From the NCBI GenBank assembly GCA_001296005.1, contig LJHR01000024.1:107203-171202 (forward strand): 64,000 nt of DNA, written 5' to 3'. The notes beneath the pieces were generated by a model. It saw only the letters and a program-made list of their open reading frames with translations, did no database searches and was not told where the DNA came from. A program made the translations under genes and the position numbers. The first letter of the stretch is position 1. Each line of letters begins with the position of its first letter. This DNA comes from an alpha proteobacterium AAP38. Its GTDB lineage: Bacteria > Pseudomonadota > Alphaproteobacteria > Azospirillales > Azospirillaceae. Positions 1 to 7,891 of this stretch are shown piece by piece.

Positions 1-185
1 CCGGTGCCGCCGCTGGCGCCAACAAGGCCTCTTTCTTTGCTTCCGGCAACCTGATCCCGCTGGCTGGTGTTGCCGCTGTCGCGGCTGCCGGCGTGATCGC
101 CGCTACCGTCGGCGGTGGTGATGATGAAAGCGGCCCGCCGGTCGCCACCAGCACCACGACCTCGACGGCGACGTCGACCCGCTGA
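1..185 (+). CDS. C-terminal end of an unidentified protein (5' end outside window)
   Basis: An open frame enters from the left edge and stops with TGA at 183–185. The visible 60 residues hold one hydrophobic Ala/Val/Gly-rich segment long enough for a membrane helix, then a GGGDDE turn and a Thr/Ser-rich tail. A strong intrinsic terminator follows 24 bases after the stop, so this is the last gene of its unit. I do not recognise the family. Low-complexity tails of this kind also occur in small secreted or membrane-anchored alphaproteobacterial proteins. Confidence 0.55.
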   Translation, partial: GAAAGANKASFFASGNLIPLAGVAAVAAAGVIAATVGGGDDESGPPVATSTTTSTATSTR

Positions 186-208
186 TCGGGCGGTTCGTTC
201 CTGGTTTG

Positions 209-249
209 AAAGCCCCGCTATCCATTGGATGGCGGGGCTTTCTTCTTTT
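209..249 (+). terminator. Intrinsic terminator after the left-edge gene
   Basis: A GC-rich stem (AAAGCCCCGC at 209–218 with GCGGGGCTTT at 232–241, an inner stem and an ATT loop) is followed by a T-rich stretch. It would end transcription of the partial gene before the methyltransferase. Confidence 0.85.
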
Positions 250-265
250 GTGATGCCGGGTTAGA

Positions 266-375
266 GCAGTTTACAGGCTACCGTAAACTGCACCGGCGAC
301 GACGGCCGCCGCGCGGCCCATGCCGCGTTGCGCCCAAGCTGCGGATGCAGTGCCGGCGCTTGAGGAAAAAGAAAG
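266..375 (+). repeat. Structured dispersed repeat, copy 1
   Basis: A hairpin (GCAGTTTAC at 266–274, GTAAACTGC at 283–291) is followed by about 80 bases that reappear with few differences, reverse-complemented, at 53803–53880. In both copies a hairpin of unrelated sequence sits on the same side of the conserved part. Both copies are intergenic in core chromosome, so this is probably a dispersed repeat family rather than part of a gene. Confidence 0.7.
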
Positions 376-424
376 GAAGGGGGCGCGTTTCCGATCACCG
401 GAAATACGCCCCCGGAAAGACACC

Positions 425-1546
425 ATGGAACAGACCGCCGATCTTGAGATTTTCGTGGTGACAACGCCCGGCCTGGAACCCGCCCTTTGCGCGGAGATGC
501 AGGAGAAGGGGTTCGCAAAGCCGGTCATCGCCAAGGGCGGCGTCACGACGCACGGTCCCTGGTCTGAGGTCTGGCGCGCCAATCTGGAACTGCGCGGCGG
601 GGCCCGCGTCCTGGCCCGCATCGGGTCCTTCCGCGCGATGCATCTGGCACAACTGGACAAGCGCGCCCGCAAGTTTCCTTGGGGGCAGGTGTTGCGCCCG
701 GATGTGCCGGTGCGGGTGGAGGCTAGCTGCAACAAATCCCGCATCTATCACGCCGGTGCCGCCGCGCAGCGCATTGCCAAGGCGATTGCAGAGGAACTAG
801 GCGCCCCCATCACCAAGGATGCCGAACTGGTGGTGAAGGCGCGCATTGACGATGATCTCTGCACCTTCTCCATCGACACATCGGGGGAGGTGCTGCATAA
901 GCGCGGCTATAAGGAGGCGGTGAACAAGGCGCCGATGCGTGAGAATCTGGCCGCCATGTTCCTGCGCCAATGCGGGTACAATGGTACCGAACCGGTGGTG
1001 GACCCGATGTGTGGTTCCGGCACCTTCGTGATTGAGGCGGCAGAGATGGCCGCCGGCCTGCATCCCGGCCGCGCCCGCTCCTTTGCCTTTGAACAACTGG
1101 CCAGCTTTGACCCCGCCGCCTGGGCCAGCCTGCGCGGCACGGCCACCGCCGCCGATACGCCCCTGCGATTCTATGGCAGCGACCGTGACGCCGGGGCCGT
1201 GAAGATGAGCACGGCCAATGCCGAACGCGCCGGCGTGGGGGGCATCACGACCTTCCGCGCCCATGCCATCAGCGACCTGGAACCACCCGAAGGCCCCCCC
1301 GGCCTCGTCATCGTCAACCCGCCCTATGGCGGTCGCATCGGCGACACGCGCCAACTCTACGGCCTCTACGGCGCCTTCGGCAAAACCATGCTAAACCGCT
1401 TCAAGGGCTGGCGCGTCGGCGTGATCACCAACGAGGCGGCGCTGGCCAAGGTGACCGAACTACCCTTCCTGCCCACTCTGCCGCCCGTGTCGCATGGCGG
1501 GCTGCCGGTGACGCTGTACCGTACAGGGGTGTTGGGGGGCGGGTGA
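425..1546 (+). CDS. THUMP-domain class I SAM-dependent rRNA methyltransferase (RlmL/RlmK-like)
   Basis: This 373-residue protein fits the THUMP/UPF0020 RNA methyltransferase family, which methylates N2 of guanine in 23S rRNA or tRNA. The N-terminal half is the THUMP RNA-binding region. The C-terminal half has the SAM-binding motif DPMCGSGTFVIEAA near residue 193 and the catalytic NPPYGGR motif near residue 298, which is diagnostic of exocyclic-amine methylation. The ATG at 425 is chosen because the typical N-terminus (MEQTADLEIFVVTTPGLE) begins there; the frame is open further upstream into the dispersed repeat. The exact target cannot be told from sequence. It is shorter than the fused E. 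coli RlmKL. Confidence 0.88.
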   Translation: MEQTADLEIFVVTTPGLEPALCAEMQEKGFAKPVIAKGGVTTHGPWSEVWRANLELRGGARVLARIGSFRAMHLAQLDKRARKFPWGQVLRPDVPVRVEASCNKSRIYHAGAAAQRIAKAIAEELGAPITKDAELVVKARIDDDLCTFSIDTSGEVLHKRGYKEAVNKAPMRENLAAMFLRQCGYNGTEPVVDPMCGSGTFVIEAAEMAAGLHPGRARSFAFEQLASFDPAAWASLRGTATAADTPLRFYGSDRDAGAVKMSTANAERAGVGGITTFRAHAISDLEPPEGPPGLVIVNPPYGGRIGDTRQLYGLYGAFGKTMLNRFKGWRVGVITNEAALAKVTELPFLPTLPPVSHGGLPVTLYRTGVLGGG

Positions 1547-1646
1547 GGCGTGCAGCCAGCGCGTAAAGGTTGATTGTTCACGGCACGCCGGTAAATGATG
1601 GCCCTGTCACAAGGTGACAATCTGCCATTTTCCGGGGAGTGGCCGC

Positions 1647-2453
1647 ATGAAGAAGCACCAACCGCCGCCCTATGCGCCGTTCCGGACAGCGGGTGCTGCC
1701 ACCGTTCCGGTTCAACCCGCAATGGGACGACCTGGTTTTCCCGTGCCGGCTCATGCCGCTGTCTCTGTTCCCGGCACCTGCATTCCGGCAAACCGCCCCC
1801 CGTTTCCAGGGGCGGCTTCCATTCAGCCGGCTCTGAAATCAGCGCCACCAGCACCGTCCATCCGTCTTCAACCGCCGCCGCCGGGACCGATGGCCGTATC
1901 GTCATTGGCGGTGCAGCGCATGCAGGCCGTCGAGAGGCCGTCCCTGCGCGATATGCTGGCCCCGCACGGGTTTCCCAGTGATTACAAGCAGTTCATGTAT
2001 AATGGCGGGCTCGTCTACAGGACGTCCTACAAGGAACCGCGTGCGGCCTGTGTGGAGGGCTGGACCAAAGCGGGCGTCGATCCCGATATCGTGAAGCACA
2101 TGACTGTGGATCAGGGGGTCGGTTCTCCCTGGATATCCTGTTGCCGCGACATGATGGCGACCAAGGACCTGCTGGTGGAATATGGCGGGACCTACGGCAA
2201 TTTCCTCTATGAGATCGAACTGGATAACTACCAGTCTATCGACGCCGAACTGGCCTACACCACCATCAAGCACAAGGACAAAAGCCCGTTCTTCTGGCAG
2301 CAGGAAGTGGCCGTGTTCAAACGGATCAGGGGCGATCAGGTTATTGCTGTCTGGATCAAGCGGGAAACGCCCGCCCAAAACGAACGCAAAGAGCCCTATT
2401 TCGCCAGCCTGTATGAACGCTATACGCGTGAGCAGGTTTTGCGCGGCCTCTGA
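1647..2453 (+). CDS. Probable ADP-ribosyltransferase-fold protein with proline-rich N-terminus
   Basis: This 268-residue protein has two parts. Residues 1–95 are rich in Pro and Ala and look disordered. Residues 105–268 resemble the mono-ADP-ribosyltransferase fold: a VYRTSYKEP strand with Arg near 125, a WISCC segment near 162–166 at the place of the usual STS motif, a FLYEIELDNYQSIDA strand typical of toxin-type transferases, and Q218-Q-E220 matching the QxE catalytic motif. The ATG at 1647 has GGGGAG upstream; an in-frame start at 1614 is less likely. No immunity-like partner or signal peptide is seen. It sits on the chromosomal side, next to the left island boundary. The fold assignment is inference from motif order only. 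Confidence 0.55.
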   Translation: MKKHQPPPYAPFRTAGAATVPVQPAMGRPGFPVPAHAAVSVPGTCIPANRPPFPGAASIQPALKSAPPAPSIRLQPPPPGPMAVSSLAVQRMQAVERPSLRDMLAPHGFPSDYKQFMYNGGLVYRTSYKEPRAACVEGWTKAGVDPDIVKHMTVDQGVGSPWISCCRDMMATKDLLVEYGGTYGNFLYEIELDNYQSIDAELAYTTIKHKDKSPFFWQQEVAVFKRIRGDQVIAVWIKRETPAQNERKEPYFASLYERYTREQVLRGL

Positions 2454-2469
2454 CGGGATCGCCAAAAGC

Positions 2470-2503
2470 AAAAAGCCCCGCTGGCGATCAGCGGGGCTTT
2501 TTT
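2470..2503 (+). terminator. Intrinsic terminator after the ADP-ribosyltransferase-like gene
   Basis: AAAGCCCCGCT pairs with AGCGGGGCTTT around a short loop and is followed by TTTT. It ends 10 bases before the left att repeat, so it marks the end of core sequence on this side. Confidence 0.85.
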
Positions 2504-2513
2504 GATGATCGCT

Positions 2514-2530
2514 TGGCGTCCCCAAGGGGA
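2514..2530 (+). repeat. att repeat 1: left chromosomal junction of the tandem island
   Basis: TGGCGTCCCCAAGGGGA is identical to the 3' end of the tRNA-Glu gene including its encoded CCA (read on the plus strand at 19541–19557). It is in direct orientation with the copies at 8051 and 19541. Sequence to the left is GC-rich core and sequence to the right is AT-richer with an integrase gene, as expected for an attachment site. Confidence 0.85.
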
Positions 2531-2625
2531 GGGGACAGGTACACGTCTAGATTCGACGCTATATCAAATGCCTAGGGTGCGTGGGTGTGACAACGGCCAG
2601 CTCCGACACACCGGAGTGATACACT

Positions 2626-4254
2626 ATGCGACAATCAACCCGAACGCAATACCTCCAAAAACGGGGGCAGGTATACCGATTTAGAATCAAACATCCTCAA
2701 TTTTCTTCATATACGGCAAGGCGACGAGAGGTGGCCCGAAGTTTAGAGACGAGTGACATCCGCGTCGCGAAGCAGATTCTGCCGACCGTATGGGCGGCTT
2801 GGAACCGGGCGGTAGCGATGATGAAGGCAGTTGAAAACATTAGTGCGGAGCAGGTGGAGACCATCTGTCGCCGCTTCGTTCAAGCGGAACTGGACGAGTA
2901 TCACGACCTGTTCACGGAACTGGCGGACGTTCCTGAACTGGACGATGCCAGAGAGGCAGCGTCTAGGTACGTTGATACGTCTAAGCGGATGGTGACCCGG
3001 AACATATCCCAAGGGAATGGCTTCCACCTAGCCGCGACCATAGAGGAGTTCCTGGAAGCTGAAGGTTTGTCATTCAGCCGTGAAAGCCCGTCCTATGACC
3101 GCCTGTTGCGGCATGTCCAAAGGAAATGGCTTGTCGAGTTCTCCAGCCTTGAAAAGGTGGTTCCACGAATAGGAACGACCTACGGCGGCGAGATTGAAAG
3201 CCGTATCGCCGATGAACAGGCTGAACGCGACATCATGATCAACGAGCCAACGCATTCTGTCGGCAGTGCGGTGAAGCCCTCGTGGCGAGCTTTCGAGGCG
3301 GAGTTCTTCAAGGACAGACCGAGCATCGGGGATTCAGCCAGGGCCTCACATATTCAGGCATTCAATGAGCTTGAAACGCTCATTGGGCAGAAGGCGTTGG
3401 ACGAGGTAACTACGCCGGACATTAAACAGTATGCGGACTTTGTCCGGGACAAACCTATCAATCGTGCGGGGGCCAGCAAGCCATCCCATGCGACGATTGT
3501 GAAGAAGCTTTCCCATGTAAGGGGGTATTTCGCCTATCTGGTAGAGGTTGGGCAGTTGAAGGTGAATCCTGCCCAAACCGTAAAACCCCGGACACGGCAT
3601 CGAGGGGAACGAGCCGCCGAACGGCGGCAAGCCCTTAACGAGGAACAGCTAGCACGTTTTGCTGCCAGTCCAATTTTCACGGGATGTAAGTCCAAAGGGC
3701 AGCGGCACCTTCGTGGCGACCACATCTATCGTGACGATAAATATTACTTTCTGGCAGCAGGGCTGCTTACAGGTGCCAGGGCGGGGGAACTCGCCGATGC
3801 GCCGTCCAAACTCATTCTTATGGGAGACGTCTGGTGTATCGACCTTCGAGGTGTTGAGACAAAGACGGTTGCCGGAGCCCGCTTGGTGCCGGTCTTACCC
3901 GCCTTGGAAGCGCTTGGCTTCATTGAGTACGCGGAGAAGCGACAGGGTGCAGGCGAACCTCTTTTGTTCGGCAAATCCGGGGAAGCATGGTCCAAGTGGG
4001 GCAACAGGTATTTGGATCAGATTGGCATCGCCAATAGCGAAGTCACGCTGCATAGCTTGCGGCACAACTTCCGTCAGATGCTCCGAGCGAGCGGAATTGG
4101 CGATGAGTTATCCAATAAGGTGTTCGGCCATGACAATGGGACTGCCGGTTCAGGTTATGGAAGAGCGCTTTCGAATGCCGAAGCTAAGAGGGTGCATAGT
4201 TCTGTTGGAACAGATGTCTTCATCGGCGTGACTTCTTTAATAAAGAAGTCTTAG
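2626..4254 (+). CDS. Tyrosine site-specific integrase of element A
   Basis: This 542-residue phage/ICE-type integrase would catalyse recombination between the element att site and the tRNA-Glu 3' end. The N-terminus (YLQKRGQVYRFRIKHP) is the arm-binding type often annotated DUF6538. A SAM-like core-binding domain lies around residues 230–330. The catalytic set is complete: R385 (GARAGEL), H476 and R479 (HSLRH), H502 (GHDNG) and Y511. The ATG has GGAG nine bases upstream. It starts 96 bases inside att repeat 1. It shares N-terminal style and the FTGCKS catalytic-core segment with the element B integrase at 17884–19449, so both belong to one family but are clearly diverged. Confidence 0.92.
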   Translation: MRQSTRTQYLQKRGQVYRFRIKHPQFSSYTARRREVARSLETSDIRVAKQILPTVWAAWNRAVAMMKAVENISAEQVETICRRFVQAELDEYHDLFTELADVPELDDAREAASRYVDTSKRMVTRNISQGNGFHLAATIEEFLEAEGLSFSRESPSYDRLLRHVQRKWLVEFSSLEKVVPRIGTTYGGEIESRIADEQAERDIMINEPTHSVGSAVKPSWRAFEAEFFKDRPSIGDSARASHIQAFNELETLIGQKALDEVTTPDIKQYADFVRDKPINRAGASKPSHATIVKKLSHVRGYFAYLVEVGQLKVNPAQTVKPRTRHRGERAAERRQALNEEQLARFAASPIFTGCKSKGQRHLRGDHIYRDDKYYFLAAGLLTGARAGELADAPSKLILMGDVWCIDLRGVETKTVAGARLVPVLPALEALGFIEYAEKRQGAGEPLLFGKSGEAWSKWGNRYLDQIGIANSEVTLHSLRHNFRQMLRASGIGDELSNKVFGHDNGTAGSGYGRALSNAEAKRVHSSVGTDVFIGVTSLIKKS

Positions 4255-4353
4255 ACTATTTTTGTTAAATGCGAATGGGGGTGGAGAATGTAAATGATAC
4301 TTCCGATGACATGTGGTATTATTATTGCGCCTAAGGGCAGAAAGAGAGTAGAG

Positions 4354-4893
4354 ATGAACTTGTATCGTAGTTTGAGTGTGCGACGTTCGGCAGTGACAAA
4401 GCTAAGGGCGATGTCTGCTTCTGAAGACCGAAGCATGTGTCGCGTCCTGGAATTGGCCATTGACGACCGGATTGCATCCTATCCGGCTCAAGTCCGAAAA
4501 AAAGTAGAAGAAGCGGTTATGGAAGCTACCGGCGCTAGTCGGAAAGACAGTGTTGGTGCCTTCCTTAAAGCCCCTCTCAACGGCATAGAAAGAGATGGGC
4601 AGGATGTATTGGCTCTGTCAATAGATTTCGTGGACTCCATTGACCTTGATATCAAGTTTGATCAGGTCGAAATGGACATGAGAAGCTTCGTTCATTTTGA
4701 TGAGAGGGAACTTAAGTTTGATATTAAGGCCCTTGATAGTTCGCCCCTGCTGAGGGCCGCAGAGGATAACCTAGCGGTCGATGTCGGTGAACTTGTTCCG
4801 GCAGACGTTGATTGTGACTTGGACGACCTGCCTTTTCTGGGGCTTGAAGTCGCCGTCGATGAGCTAATCAAGGAACTGGATAGGGGTGCCTAA
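4354..4893 (+). CDS. Acidic protein with ribbon-helix-helix-like N-terminus
   Basis: This 179-residue protein begins MNLYRSLSVRRSAVTKLRAM, and residues about 20–45 (SEDRSMCRVLELAIDDRI) resemble the helices of a CopG/Arc ribbon-helix-helix domain. The rest is strikingly acidic, with many Asp/Glu and alternating hydrophobic residues. A purine-rich AGAGAGTAGAG tract precedes the ATG at 4354; the frame is open from 4294. It ends 27 bases before the Rep-like gene, so the two are probably co-transcribed. A DNA-binding role in replication or excision control is inference only. Confidence 0.6.
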   Translation: MNLYRSLSVRRSAVTKLRAMSASEDRSMCRVLELAIDDRIASYPAQVRKKVEEAVMEATGASRKDSVGAFLKAPLNGIERDGQDVLALSIDFVDSIDLDIKFDQVEMDMRSFVHFDERELKFDIKALDSSPLLRAAEDNLAVDVGELVPADVDCDLDDLPFLGLEVAVDELIKELDRGA

Positions 4894-4903
4894 CGGCACC
4901 CCT
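4884..4903 (+). terminator. Hairpin between the RHH-like and Rep-like genes
   Basis: GGGGTGCC and GGCACCCC form a perfect 8-bp stem with a TAAC loop that overlaps the stop codon. There is no T-run after it, so it may be an attenuating or RNA-stabilising hairpin rather than a full terminator. Confidence 0.5.
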
Positions 4904-4920
4904 TAGGGAAAGTTGTTATC

Positions 4921-5562
4921 ATGGCACGAGCAAAATCAGTGGGGCAAGCGAGCGGAAAAGATCACGCAGCCAGTGCAGTCAATGACAATGAGAACATTAG
5001 AGAAAACAAAGGCTTGGGAGGCGCTGGGCGACCAGTATTTGCGGGAAAGATACAGGATTTTGGGCTGAACAGAACGACTAAAAACAGGCTGTGGCAGCTA
5101 GGAGCCTTCTTTCAGTATATAGCAGATATGGGCGGTCGGACACTTAACGTAAACTTCAGTGACAACGTTCAGGAGGAGGTACGGGCGAAAGGGCTTGTCC
5201 CGTTTAAAAGGCGCTTTGATGACAACATTAGGGACAAGCTCGGTATACCGCTGATATCTGTGTTCTGCCTGGACATTGATGACAAAGAACGTCTCCATGC
5301 CCACGGAGCCGTGTTGGCTAACGATAACCAAATGAAAACGGTGCGTGCTGCTGCGAAGAAGGCCGGTGGTCAGATAACGGAAGTAACACGCCGCCGGACG
5401 CAGGTTCATTCATCGTCAATTCATCACGCTGCTGGATGGGCAGCGTACATCTCTAGGCACCTGAGAAAACTACAAAATATTCCTGGGCAACATATAGTTT
5501 ATAGCCGAGAAATACATTCGGCGATGCGTGAAAATATGGGGTTGGTGCGTTGTGCATGTTGA
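4921..5562 (+). CDS. HUH-type Rep/endonuclease-like protein
   Basis: This 213-residue protein has the two hallmarks of HUH endonucleases: H126-A-H128 (RLHAHGAV) after a hydrophobic strand (PLISVFCLDID), and a candidate tyrosine Y176 in WAAYISRHLRK with a lysine at 183. Such proteins nick single-stranded origins to start rolling-circle replication, as in plasmids, inoviruses and satellites. The first 35 residues look disordered. About 240 bases of non-coding, hairpin-rich DNA follow, a plausible nicking origin. A relaxase or transposase of the HUH superfamily is an alternative, but no mobilisation partner is present in element A. Confidence 0.6.
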   Translation: MARAKSVGQASGKDHAASAVNDNENIRENKGLGGAGRPVFAGKIQDFGLNRTTKNRLWQLGAFFQYIADMGGRTLNVNFSDNVQEEVRAKGLVPFKRRFDDNIRDKLGIPLISVFCLDIDDKERLHAHGAVLANDNQMKTVRAAAKKAGGQITEVTRRRTQVHSSSIHHAAGWAAYISRHLRKLQNIPGQHIVYSREIHSAMRENMGLVRCAC

Positions 5563-5800
5563 CGCTGAAATTTGTGCACTATAAGCAGTTCTGCGCCTTT
5601 GAGCCGTGTGAAGCTAAGGCTGCCTAAAGCAATCCTAAAGCCATATAGCGGTTAAACTAAGTTTTATACGGATAGGATGTGGAGCCATGCGATTTGAGAA
5701 TCGCAGGGATTCCATAGGTGTGTGGCACCCATACAAATAGCCCTTCATAACACCTCTAAACGAGCGTATAGAGGTGTTATGAAGTTGGTGGGGTGATGCG
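5563..5800. promoter_or_regulatory. Hairpin-rich intergenic region: possible origin or recombination site
   Basis: This non-coding stretch lies between the Rep-like gene and the serine recombinase. It holds a small hairpin (GCGATT/AATCGC at about 5689–5704) and a perfect 16-bp inverted repeat (5743–5758 and 5769–5784) with a 10-base spacer, ending 16 bases before the recombinase ATG. Candidate roles are the Rep nick site, the recombinase crossover or res site, or an operator. No terminator T-run follows. Confidence 0.5.
5743..5784. repeat. Perfect 16-bp inverted repeat before the serine recombinase
   Basis: CTTCATAACACCTCTA (5743–5758) is exactly complementary to TAGAGGTGTTATGAAG (5769–5784), with a 10-base spacer. 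The arms sit directly upstream of the recombinase start at 5801. This arrangement fits a binding site for the dimeric recombinase or an autoregulatory operator. Confidence 0.8.
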
Positions 5801-6463
5801 ATGGCAAACGGCAAGTTCATTTCCTATCTGCGGGTCAGCACAGAAGGCCAGCGTGAAAGCGGTCTGGGTTTGGAAGCGCAGCGGGAAGCCGTTGCTCGCC
5901 ATCTTAAGGGGGGTGAACTTACGCTCGTTGCCGAATACGTCGAAACGGAATCAGGGAAGCGCTCGGATAGACCCGAACTGGCTAAGGCCCTTGCCGAGGC
6001 TAAGAAGCAAAAGGCCACACTTATCGTCGCCAAACTGGACCGCCTGTCCCGTTCTGTCGCTTTCCTATCGCGCTTGATGGAGAGCGGGGTTGATTTTGTT
6101 GCGGCGGATAATCCCCATGCCAACAAGCTCATGGTGCATATGCTGGCCGCCTTCGCGGAGCATGAGCGGGATCAGATCAGCGGTCGCACAAAGGCAGCCC
6201 TGGCCGCTGCAAAGGCTCGTGGGGTGGCGCTGGGCAATCGGACGAACCTGCATGACGCTCAAAGGAAAGGGGCCAATACGAACCTGAAAGCAGCGGCCTC
6301 TCACGCCGTCGGGATTGCACCAGAAATGGCGCGGCTTCGTGGTGAGGGACAGTCATTGGCGATGATTGCAAACACCCTCAATGCACGCGGTATATCCACC
6401 CGCTATGGTGCGCTTTGGACAGCAGTGCAGGTCAGCAGGGTTTTAAAGCGGACGGGAGAGTGA
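5801..6463 (+). CDS. Small serine recombinase (resolvase/invertase family)
   Basis: This 220-residue member of the resolvase/invertase family has catalytic Ser13 in SYLRVSTEGQ and the DRLSRS motif around residues 80–85. A long dimerisation helix follows (AEHERDQISGRTKAALAAAKARG), then a C-terminal helix-turn-helix (GQSLAMIANTLNARGISTRYGALWTAVQVSRVL). It would cut and rejoin DNA at a two-fold symmetric site through a covalent phosphoserine link. It is a second recombinase alongside the tyrosine integrase, so it may resolve multimers or invert a segment. The inverted repeat 16 bases upstream is a natural candidate target. Confidence 0.9.
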   Translation: MANGKFISYLRVSTEGQRESGLGLEAQREAVARHLKGGELTLVAEYVETESGKRSDRPELAKALAEAKKQKATLIVAKLDRLSRSVAFLSRLMESGVDFVAADNPHANKLMVHMLAAFAEHERDQISGRTKAALAAAKARGVALGNRTNLHDAQRKGANTNLKAAASHAVGIAPEMARLRGEGQSLAMIANTLNARGISTRYGALWTAVQVSRVLKRTGE

Positions 6464-6474
6464 TCGCCGTCGTT

Positions 6475-6509
6475 CAGATTCAGAATATGTTCCGTGGTGA
6501 TATATTCTG
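6475..6509 (+). promoter_or_regulatory. Operator of the element A XRE regulator
   Basis: Two palindromic boxes, GAATATGTTC (6483–6492) and GATATATTC (about 6499–6507), are separated by about seven bases. The same 33-base layout occurs before the element B regulator at 13534–13567 with only two differences. Tandem boxes just before a small XRE gene are typical of autoregulated operators. Confidence 0.7.
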
Positions 6510-6526
6510 CAGTCGGCCATTTTTTC

Positions 6527-6739
6527 GTGATAGCCGACCTGCGGAATATACTTGCAAGCAATATGCGTCGCATCCGCAAGGAAAAGGGCTACTCGCAAGA
6601 AGAGTTGGCCTTTATGGCAGAAGTAGACCGTACATATATCAGCTTAATAGAGCGTCGGGTGAACTCTATTGGCATCGATAAGTTGGAACAGATAGCCAAT
6701 GCCCTGTCGGTTGAAGCATATATTTTGCTGAAGCCCTGA
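6527..6739 (+). CDS. XRE-family helix-turn-helix regulator of element A
   Basis: This single-domain 70-residue protein has the classic XRE/Cro fold (IRKEKGYSQEELAFMAE as the helix-turn-helix, then DRTYISLIERR and a C-terminal dimer helix). It matches the element B regulator at 13588–13797 in 49 of 67 aligned residues. The GTG at 6527 is chosen because homology with that protein starts just after it; an in-frame GTG at 6494 would put the start inside the operator. In size and motif it resembles restriction-modification controller proteins, but no restriction or methylase gene is nearby. It probably controls itself and the lipoprotein gene downstream. Confidence 0.85.
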   Translation: MIADLRNILASNMRRIRKEKGYSQEELAFMAEVDRTYISLIERRVNSIGIDKLEQIANALSVEAYILLKP

Positions 6740-6807
6740 TCATTCCGATTGGGTGCTTTTGGCATGCATTTTGCACATACCTGACGTTCACGGCTTCGGT
6801 GGTTTTT

Positions 6808-6825
6808 GCGGAATATATTCTGCAA
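6808..6825 (+). promoter_or_regulatory. XRE operator before the element A lipoprotein gene
   Basis: GCGGAATATATTCTGCAA contains the perfect palindrome GAATATATTC (6811–6820). The same core with the same TGCAA flank occurs at 13900–13914 before the element B membrane protein. This suggests that the XRE regulator also controls the cargo. Confidence 0.65.
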
Positions 6826-6859
6826 AATGCCCCCGAACCATGTTCGGGGAAATGCATAC

Positions 6860-7186
6860 ATGCTGAAAATATCTATATCCTTTATCGCGCTTATCCTGCT
6901 GTCAGGCTGCGGTCACATCGCACGCAAGGAAGTTTCGATAGGCAGCAACCTCGTTCCCACTGAAGATGGCTTTGTCTTAACGTCTCAGGTTGGTGGGACT
7001 TGGGACGAGAAGGGGGAAAGCCTTCGGCTATCCGTGATGCAAAGCAAGGTCAGCGCTGCGGGCCTCTGTAGGGGCGGGTACGATATCGTTAAGCGCGACG
7101 TCATAATCAACGATGAGCAGCCGGTGTTTTTCGGGCCAGTCGGGACTATTTTTTACCATGCAAAGTGCCGATCTCAGAACCCTTGA
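6860..7186 (+). CDS. Small lipoprotein, unknown function
   Basis: This 108-residue protein has a type II signal peptide: MLKISISFIALILLSGCG, with lipobox LSGC and lipidation at Cys17. The mature part of about 90 residues is rich in beta-type segments and has two further cysteines (GLCRGGYD and HAKCRS) that could form a disulfide. It lies 40 bases after a GAATATATTC operator and downstream of the XRE gene. I recognise no family. It is likely cargo acting at the outer membrane or periplasm. Confidence 0.65.
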   Translation: MLKISISFIALILLSGCGHIARKEVSIGSNLVPTEDGFVLTSQVGGTWDEKGESLRLSVMQSKVSAAGLCRGGYDIVKRDVIINDEQPVFFGPVGTIFYHAKCRSQNP

Positions 7187-7237
7187 AGCACTGACAATCA
7201 CAGTTCAATTGTGAGCGCGCTGATTCTGGAGGGGGCG

Positions 7238-7891
7238 ATGCGGAGCATCAAAGTATTTATAGCTATCGCATCGATATATGCGGCGTTAAATTACGGATTT
7301 GGGGTGTTTAGCGATCCAATTATAGGCGGCGATGCCGGATCGCCCGAAGTCGCAAAATTGCCATTGCTTGACTTGCGGGAAGCGATACCGACCAAGAAAT
7401 CGTTTGCGGAACAATCTTCAACTTCCGCTGTTATACATCCCAGGATAGAGGAATTTACTATAAATGTTGATTTTGAAGATGACTTCAAAAAAATACTCGA
7501 TAAAAAAATAAATATATATAAATGGGATATCAAGAAAGCATCAGATAAGGATTTGATGAGCTTGGTTCATGAATGCACGGATAGAATAACTAAGGAAGCA
7601 AACCCAAGATATAACCCAACGTTTGATTTTGCATACTATGATGTTGGAGTTTTGAAGGCACTCATAGCAGTAAACGCATCTAGTTCTGTGCCATTTCATG
7701 ACTACAACTACAATTCAAGAAGGTCGGAATTCAATTATATGAAGAAGCATAGGCATGGATATATTTCGTTTGTGATTGAATCTACAACCGAAGGATTTGG
7801 CGGGATTAAGCGATATGCCGCTCGATACACTTGCACCATAGAAGGGCCGGGGGATATGGTTGTGGAAAGAGACCTTGTCCACTTTTTCTAG
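7238..7891 (+). CDS. Exported or membrane-anchored hypothetical protein (cargo of element A)
   Basis: This 217-residue protein starts MRSIKVFIAIASIYAALNYGFGVF, a signal peptide or N-terminal anchor, followed by about 190 hydrophilic residues with many Lys, Asp and Tyr. GGAGGGGG lies just before the ATG at 7238, which decides the start over the upstream in-frame TTG/GTG codons. Base composition is much more AT-rich than core genes, with a poly-A patch around 7485–7525. It is 51 bases downstream of the lipoprotein and probably in the same transcript. Family not recognised. Confidence 0.6.
   Translation: MRSIKVFIAIASIYAALNYGFGVFSDPIIGGDAGSPEVAKLPLLDLREAIPTKKSFAEQSSTSAVIHPRIEEFTINVDFEDDFKKILDKKINIYKWDIKKASDKDLMSLVHECTDRITKEANPRYNPTFDFAYYDVGVLKALIAVNASSSVPFHDYNYNSRRSEFNYMKKHRHGYISFVIESTTEGFGGIKRYAARYTCTIEGPGDMVVERDLVHFF

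Noticed and set aside
4921..7891. Element A as an inovirus-like prophage
   Set aside because: A Rep-like gene is present, but there is no Zot-type ATPase and no series of small coat proteins.
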